Shown: one piece after another, positions 7,290 through 11,050 of the stretch | Numbering within the stretch: the stretch's first letter is position 1 | How the letters are laid out: each line of letters opens with the position of its first letter | From: a bacterium | GTDB lineage: Bacteria; Latescibacterota; UBA2968; GCA-2709665 | Direction of reading: 5' to 3' | Assembly: GCA_027619145.1 (NCBI GenBank) | Contig: JAQCGA010000075.1 | Coordinates: 1-11,050, forward strand | Length of the DNA stretch: 11,050 nt | Translations under genes and position numbers: made by a program | The notes under the pieces: generated by a model | Told to the model about the DNA's origin: nothing | Seen by the model: the letters and a program-made list of their open reading frames with translations, nothing else | The model's database searches: none

Positions 7290-7965
7290 CCTTGCGTGGC
7301 GATTGGTCCGCCTCATTCACCTGTAAATAGGGTTCCCACTGATACGGACGTTCAAAAAAACCGGGCGGACACGTAAGCTCATCAATCGTTCCGGTTTCTC
7401 TCCCTGGATTGCCTACAACCACCGCACGTTCCCGTACATTTTTTACAACAACGGTCCCTGCGCCAACCAGTGCGTGCTTCCCAATATGAATCGCAGGTAA
7501 AATCGTACAATTGGCCCCTATCTTTGCATAATCCTCTACGGTTGCTCCCCCTGCACATTCCAGGTAATGTGGGCATTTCATCGGATGTGGATCATCTGTA
7601 AACACCACATGGGGGCCTAGAAAAACGTGATTTCCAACCTTTACATCTTCCAGGAAACACGCGGTATGGATGCGAACACTGTTTCCAATGCGGTTGCCAA
7701 ACTCCAGCACCGCGTGTGTCCCCACGCTCACATCATCCCCAATAATATTCCCCTCCCGAATGGACGCTCCCTGGCCCGTTTGAAAATCTCGTCCAATCGT
7801 TGTACCCGCATAAATTGTTGTAAATGGCCGAATCACAGCCCCATCGCCAATTCTTGTCTCCAGTTCCCCGTCTGCTTTCCCTCGAGGCGGAAAACCAATA
7901 ATACATGGCGGGTAGATTGTTACATTTTTACCCAAAATAACGTTTTTGAAAATCTGATTCTCCAA
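7282..7965 (-). CDS. Left-handed beta-helix acyltransferase, WbpD-like sugar N-acetyltransferase
   Basis: This 227-residue cytoplasmic enzyme is built of hexapeptide repeats ([LIV]-G-x4), visible from about residue 9 to 172 (IGDGAV, IGDDVS, IGNSVR, VGNHVF, IGANCT, VGAGTV). A middle insert FTDDPHPMKC (122-131) followed by CAGGATVEDYAKIG resembles WbpD/WlbB-type UDP-amino-sugar N-acetyltransferases. The C-terminus keeps the VGNPGRE variant of the VGNPA motif. The expected reaction is acetyl-CoA-dependent N-acylation of a UDP-linked amino sugar, and an O-acetyltransferase is the main alternative. It lies 32 bp after the Gfo/Idh/MocA dehydrogenase, as WbpB and WbpD are linked in Pseudomonas-type pathways. 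The start is TTG at 7965: no ATG fits, AAGGA lies eight bases upstream, and the next residues (MENQIFKNVILG) begin the helix properly. Residues 195-227 form a short tail beyond the beta-helix. Confidence 0.85.
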   Translation of the reverse strand: MENQIFKNVILGKNVTIYPPCIIGFPPRGKADGELETRIGDGAVIRPFTTIYAGTTIGRDFQTGQGASIREGNIIGDDVSVGTHAVLEFGNRIGNSVRIHTACFLEDVKVGNHVFLGPHVVFTDDPHPMKCPHYLECAGGATVEDYAKIGANCTILPAIHIGKHALVGAGTVVVKNVRERAVVVGNPGRETGTIDELTCPPGFFERPYQWEPYLQVNEADQSPRKDA

Positions 7966-7973
7966 AGAGGTAT

Positions 7974-7978
7974 TCCTT
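7974..7978 (-). promoter_or_regulatory. Shine-Dalgarno site deciding a TTG start
   Basis: AAGGA on the minus strand, eight bases before TTG 7965, supports the rare TTG start of the acyltransferase. It lies inside the 32-bp gap after the dehydrogenase stop. Confidence 0.6.
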
Positions 7979-7997
7979 GATGAACCCGCATGGTTTT

Positions 7998-9023
7998 TTA
8001 CCCTATTTTTTCCCTGGACCCGTTGTTTTTCAGAGACCGCTGCGCTGCTTCAAGAACCTGTACGACCTGTAACCCGTCTTCGCCTCCGCTACGAGGCCGA
8101 TCTCCTCTCAGAATACAATCCAGAAAATGCCGACACTCCAGGCTCAGGGGCTCCTGATTCTCCAGATAAGGTGTATAAATATCTCCATACCTGTAAGAAA
8201 ACTGAAATTCTCCAAACGAATCATAGGGCTTTGGCCCATCCACACCTTTGTCGTAAATCTTAATCTTTTCCAATTGTTCCACATCATCATAGACCAGCAT
8301 CTTACGGCTACCCACAAATGTGGCCAAACGCGTCTTGCGCGGATCCAACCAACTGATGTGGATATAAGCGATCAAATTCCCAGGAAAATAGAGCGTGACC
8401 ATAGCCACGTCCTCAATTTCTGGCAAAATATTGGCGTTTCCATTTGCAGAAACCGCCTCGGGCTGCATCCCCAACACATAGTTAAGAATAGACACATCGT
8501 GCGGTGCAAGATCCCAGATCACATTGATATCTTTCTGGAAAAGCCCCAGGTTCAACCGGCTCATGCTCACATAATAAATATCACCCAACTCGCCCGCCGT
8601 AATCATTTCTTTAATCTTGTTCACAGCCGGCGTGTACTCAAATGTATGATCCACGAGAAGAACTCGGCCCCGGTCTTCTGAAAGCTGAACCAGTTCCTGG
8701 GCCTGTTTCACGTCTGCGGTCAAGGGTTTTTCTACCATCACATGTTTGTCGTGTAGCAACGCGTCCTTCGCCATTTCATGGTGCCAACGGACAGGCGTGG
8801 CTACACATACCGCATCCACCTCTGCCCCCCGGGTCGCTTCTTTGTAATCCTCGGCAACCTGCACACGAGGATACAGGCTCTGAATATGATCCAGTCGACG
8901 TCGGTCCACGTCGCAAACCAGCGTCACCTCGGCCTCTTTTGACTGGTTGAAATTCCGAATCAGATTAGGTCCCCAATACCCTGCACCAATTACAGCAACA
9001 CGCACCTTTTCCTGTTCGCCCAT
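7998..9023 (-). CDS. Gfo/Idh/MocA-family NAD(P)-dependent sugar-nucleotide dehydrogenase, WbpB-like
   Basis: The N-terminal Rossmann fold has GAGYWG as its dinucleotide loop (residues 14-19 counted from the GTG at 9026), with Asp39 after the second strand (VCDVD). The family motif EKP is at 99-101 (VMVEKPL). The C-terminal catalytic region includes VIWDLAPHDVSIL (169-181), whose Asp172 and His176 fit the active-site residues of the UDP-GlcNAc(A) 3-dehydrogenase group (WbpB/WlbA). The GYWGPN start is also typical of that group. The likely reaction is oxidation at C3 of a UDP-amino sugar, preparing it for transamination and acylation; the acyltransferase is the next gene, but no aminotransferase is present. 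I prefer ATG 9023 over the in-frame GTG at 9026 because AAGGAAGG lies seven bases before the ATG. That site overlaps the stop of the preceding gene, suggesting coupled translation. The exact substrate is uncertain. Confidence 0.88.
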   Translation of the reverse strand: MGEQEKVRVAVIGAGYWGPNLIRNFNQSKEAEVTLVCDVDRRRLDHIQSLYPRVQVAEDYKEATRGAEVDAVCVATPVRWHHEMAKDALLHDKHVMVEKPLTADVKQAQELVQLSEDRGRVLLVDHTFEYTPAVNKIKEMITAGELGDIYYVSMSRLNLGLFQKDINVIWDLAPHDVSILNYVLGMQPEAVSANGNANILPEIEDVAMVTLYFPGNLIAYIHISWLDPRKTRLATFVGSRKMLVYDDVEQLEKIKIYDKGVDGPKPYDSFGEFQFSYRYGDIYTPYLENQEPLSLECRHFLDCILRGDRPRSGGEDGLQVVQVLEAAQRSLKNNGSREKIG

Positions 9024-9030
9024 CACACAT

Positions 9031-9038
9031 CCTTCCTT
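9031..9038 (-). promoter_or_regulatory. Shine-Dalgarno site of the dehydrogenase, overlapping the upstream stop
   Basis: AAGGAAGG on the minus strand begins within the TAA (9037-9039) that ends the sugar transferase gene. It is seven bases before ATG 9023 and four before GTG 9026, which favours the ATG. Confidence 0.65.
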
Positions 9039-10980
9039 ATTGCGCCCCGCGCCCTGAGAGAACAGTGGGGATCGTCTTGAGCATAATTTTAAAATCGAGC
9101 CACAAAGACCAGGTCTTCAAATAATAAATATCCAGTTTCACCATCTCTTCAAACGGCAGTTCTGCTCGGCCGCTGACCTGCCACAACCCTGTAATTCCTG
9201 GCTTCCCTTTAAATCGCTCCATGTGCCAGGTATTATAACTTGCCACTTCGTAGGGAATTGGCGGACGGGGTCCTACCAGGCTCATCTCGCCCCTGATCAC
9301 GTTAAAAACCTGGGGCAACTCGTCCAAGCTGAACCGGCGCATAAACGCTCCAATCCAGGTCACACGATTCCGGTTCACAATCTTTCCACCCGACTGGTTA
9401 CTCTGGATCAGCTCTTTGTAAGAAGCTTCTCTCTCGCGCCGAGCTTCCTCTTCAGATACAACATCCATTGTCCGAAACTTATAAAAAGGAAACGTCTTCC
9501 CATTCTCCCCCACGCGGCCCTGTACAAAAAAGATAGGCCCTCTGGAAGTCAGCTTGATCAACGCCGTCAGCGAAGCAAATAAAGGCGACAATAAAATCAA
9601 CCCCATCAACGCGCCAGTAACATCCATCCCCCGTTTGAGAAAACGATCCCATTGCCCCAGATAATGATCGTCCAGGTCCAATACCGGAACTCCGTCCAGC
9701 GCACCAACCTGCACCTGGCTACTCATCACTTCAAACAGATCTGGCAAAATGCGAAACTTGAGATGCTCGCTGTGGCACCGCCCCACAATATCTCGTACGG
9801 CCTTGTGGGAGGAATTGGGTAGCGCAACAATCACCTCGTCAGTTCCAACCATCACTGCGAATTCCCGAAGACGTTCAGTCCCTCCCAGTACAGGAAGCCC
9901 CTGAATGTATTTCCCATGTAATTGAGAATTATCGTCTACAAATCCCGCAGGATCGTACGCAAGCCAGTAATGCGTTCGCAACCGATCTACAATCCGCTGC
10001 CCCGGAGGACCGGCACCCACAATGAGCACCTTCCGGATCCCATAACCACGCTTCAAGAAATGGCGGTGCGCCGCATCCACCACAGCGCGGTTCCCTGTTA
10101 GCAACATCGTAGAAAAGACAGCGCCCAGAATGACAACCACCCTGGAATATTCAAACCCCAGGTACGTTACTTCCTGGTATCCCCGGTGCAAAAACAAAAT
10201 AACAACAACCCCCACAGCCGCAAAAGCCACAGACTTCATGACAATACAAAAATCATCCAGCAACTCCAGAGACCGGGTGATCCGATAAGCACCACAATAA
10301 AGCAATGCCAGCAACGCAGCGGCATTCCAGAGAACCAGCAAATATTCATAGGGCCGCCGCGGCACTTCCGAAACCGGTCTGGCCAGGATACGGGGAAGCG
10401 CCGGATCGTACCCGAATACACGAAATTCCGCAACCCGCACCGGGTCCAGCGCAACAAACCTGGCCTGGAGCCGTTGTGCTTTCTGCTGGCCCAATGCCAC
10501 CACAAGTCGCCCGGTGTGAGGTTCATATTTCGCTTTGCTCAGAGGCTGAGAATCTCCGGTCACCGGATCTATCAAATCCAGTTCAACCTCGCCAGAAATC
10601 TCTCCGGATACCGCCCACTCCACTCGATCAACCACACAGACTGTGCCCAGGTCAATTTCTACATCCCATTGCCCCTCTGCCGGGAGTTCCACCCCCTGGC
10701 TCTCAATCCCATCGGTTAAAACACCGCTGGAAAACGGTGCCCACTCTTCGGCTTTCCTGTCGCCAGAAACTGTTCTGGCCTCTCTGTACTGCCCACTCTT
10801 CCGAATACCCCACACCGGCCGGTTGTCACCCGTCAGATCCACGACCTGAACGCGCGCCTCCTCAAACAGGGCCGTCCGGCACCGCAACCAGAAAGCCGCC
10901 ATCCCCGACAGGTTGATCATGCAAATATCGAGGATGAGTAGTAGCATCAAGAGACTAATATGGAGACTTCGATAGGACAT
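9037..10980 (-). CDS. Polyprenyl-phosphate glycosyl-1-phosphate transferase with inserted discoidin-like domain
   Basis: This enzyme loads a sugar-1-phosphate from a nucleotide sugar on undecaprenyl phosphate, starting polysaccharide assembly at the inner membrane. Residues are numbered from the alternative GTG at 11010 (657 aa). One TM segment (about 17-42) is followed by a soluble, probably periplasmic region (about 45-220) and three TM segments (222-242, 258-275, 289-307). A Rossmann-like domain opens with VLIVGAGPPG (328-337). The C-terminal transferase has the re-entrant helix (about 461-485), SRGPIFFVQGRVG, FYKFRTMD, the catalytic Asp-Glu pair in SLDELPQ (Asp563, Glu564), SLVGPRPP and PGITGLWQVSGR. 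WbaP/WcaJ relatives have only a short loop after TM1. Here that loop contains VLTDGI, WDVEIDLGTVCVVDRVEW and ARFVALDPVRVAEFRVFG, which fits an F5/8 type C (galactose-binding) fold at about 85-200. ATG 10980 is preferred; GTG 11010 lies inside the terminal repeat. Neither has a clear ribosome site. It is the first operon gene. Confidence 0.9.
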   Translation of the reverse strand: MSYRSLHISLLMLLLILDICMINLSGMAAFWLRCRTALFEEARVQVVDLTGDNRPVWGIRKSGQYREARTVSGDRKAEEWAPFSSGVLTDGIESQGVELPAEGQWDVEIDLGTVCVVDRVEWAVSGEISGEVELDLIDPVTGDSQPLSKAKYEPHTGRLVVALGQQKAQRLQARFVALDPVRVAEFRVFGYDPALPRILARPVSEVPRRPYEYLLVLWNAAALLALLYCGAYRITRSLELLDDFCIVMKSVAFAAVGVVVILFLHRGYQEVTYLGFEYSRVVVILGAVFSTMLLTGNRAVVDAAHRHFLKRGYGIRKVLIVGAGPPGQRIVDRLRTHYWLAYDPAGFVDDNSQLHGKYIQGLPVLGGTERLREFAVMVGTDEVIVALPNSSHKAVRDIVGRCHSEHLKFRILPDLFEVMSSQVQVGALDGVPVLDLDDHYLGQWDRFLKRGMDVTGALMGLILLSPLFASLTALIKLTSRGPIFFVQGRVGENGKTFPFYKFRTMDVVSEEEARREREASYKELIQSNQSGGKIVNRNRVTWIGAFMRRFSLDELPQVFNVIRGEMSLVGPRPPIPYEVASYNTWHMERFKGKPGITGLWQVSGRAELPFEEMVKLDIYYLKTWSLWLDFKIMLKTIPTVLSGRGAQ

Positions 10981-11050
10981 CTGATTATCTATTTTTTTGA
11001 CACTTTTCACTTGAGATTGCGTAGAAGGGATAGTTTGTAGAAGCCAAAGC
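10981..11050 (-). promoter_or_regulatory. Leader of the polysaccharide operon
   Basis: This stretch precedes the first gene of the minus-strand operon. Its outer 52 bp are the repeat shared with the glnK leader; the inner 18 bp are A-rich on the transcribed strand (a run of seven A) and contain no clear Shine-Dalgarno site. Any -35 region would fall at or beyond the window edge, so no promoter can be called. Confidence 0.35.
10999..11050 (-). repeat. Right copy of the 52-bp inverted repeat
   Basis: Exact reverse complement of 9-60. Read on the minus strand it has the same orientation towards the polysaccharide operon as the left copy has towards glnK. It includes the alternative GTG start of the glycosylphosphotransferase at 11010. 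The repeat runs into the window edge, so its true length is 52 bp or more. Confidence 0.95.

Larger units (their letters stand above)
2102..10980 (-). other. Six-gene polysaccharide assembly operon
   Basis: Six genes run in one direction with gaps or overlaps of about 13, 32, -8 (or -35), 38 and 98 bp. Only the last gap is large enough for a separate signal, and it contains a hairpin. The order is priming transferase, sugar-nucleotide dehydrogenase, acyltransferase, Wzy-like protein, TM-TPR protein and Wzy_C-TPR protein. The set covers priming, sugar modification and polymerisation or ligation, but holds no flippase, ordinary glycosyltransferase or export gene. Co-transcription is inferred from spacing. 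Confidence 0.75.

Noticed and set aside
10997..11002. TTGACA as a -35 box reading out of the window
   Set aside because: No acceptable -10 box lies 16-19 bp downstream; the hexamer arises at the junction of a T run with the repeat.
1..11050. Linear replicon with terminal inverted repeats
   Set aside because: No replication, terminal-protein or telomere-resolvase gene is present, the genes are ordinary chromosomal ones, and the left repeat starts 8 bp inside the end.
9..11050. Transposon bounded by 52-bp terminal inverted repeats
   Set aside because: No transposase or recombinase is encoded between the repeats and no target duplication can be examined; the cargo is two intact housekeeping-type operons.

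Overview
The window reads as chromosomal DNA of a Gram-negative bacterium, GC somewhat above 50% by eye. It has a GlnK-AmtB ammonium module of a type common in Proteobacteria and other diderms, facing a cell-surface polysaccharide operon. Wzy/WaaL-type membrane proteins fused to TPR repeats, and a sugar-phosphate transferase carrying an apparent discoidin-like domain, recall polysaccharide loci I associate with Planctomycetes/Verrucomicrobia-type or candidate-phylum bacteria. That taxonomic hint is weak, and no rRNA or tRNA is present to settle it.

Layout. Positions 1-100 are the leader of the plus-strand operon, glnK (101-439) and amtB (518-1858). Positions 1859-2101 are a gene-free convergent spacer with a strong stem-loop (1889-1936) and a second small hairpin (2000-2023). 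From 10980 down to 2102 runs one minus-strand block of six tightly packed genes. In transcription order they are: a polyprenyl-phosphate glycosyl-1-phosphate transferase; a Gfo/Idh/MocA sugar-nucleotide dehydrogenase; a left-handed beta-helix acyltransferase with a TTG start; a Wzy/O-antigen-ligase-like membrane protein; a multi-TM TPR protein; and a Wzy_C-TPR fusion. There is no mobile-element gene and no CRISPR array.

How the genes work together (inferred). The first enzyme loads a sugar phosphate on undecaprenyl phosphate. The dehydrogenase/acyltransferase pair resembles the WbpB/WbpD pair that modifies a UDP-amino sugar. The two Wzy_C proteins would polymerise the glycan and/or transfer it to an acceptor, with TPR domains as assembly platforms. 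No flippase, ordinary glycosyltransferase, aminotransferase or export protein lies in the window, so the pathway must be completed elsewhere. GlnK-AmtB imports ammonium under nitrogen control.

The most unusual structure is an exact 52-bp inverted repeat at the two window ends (9-60 and 10999-11050). In each copy it lies on the 5' side of one of the two convergent operons in the same orientation relative to transcription, so both operons begin with the same leader. It could be a shared regulatory element, a dispersed repeat or inversion site, or a consequence of assembly if the window is a whole contig. The second most unusual item is the discoidin-like insertion in the glycosylphosphotransferase.
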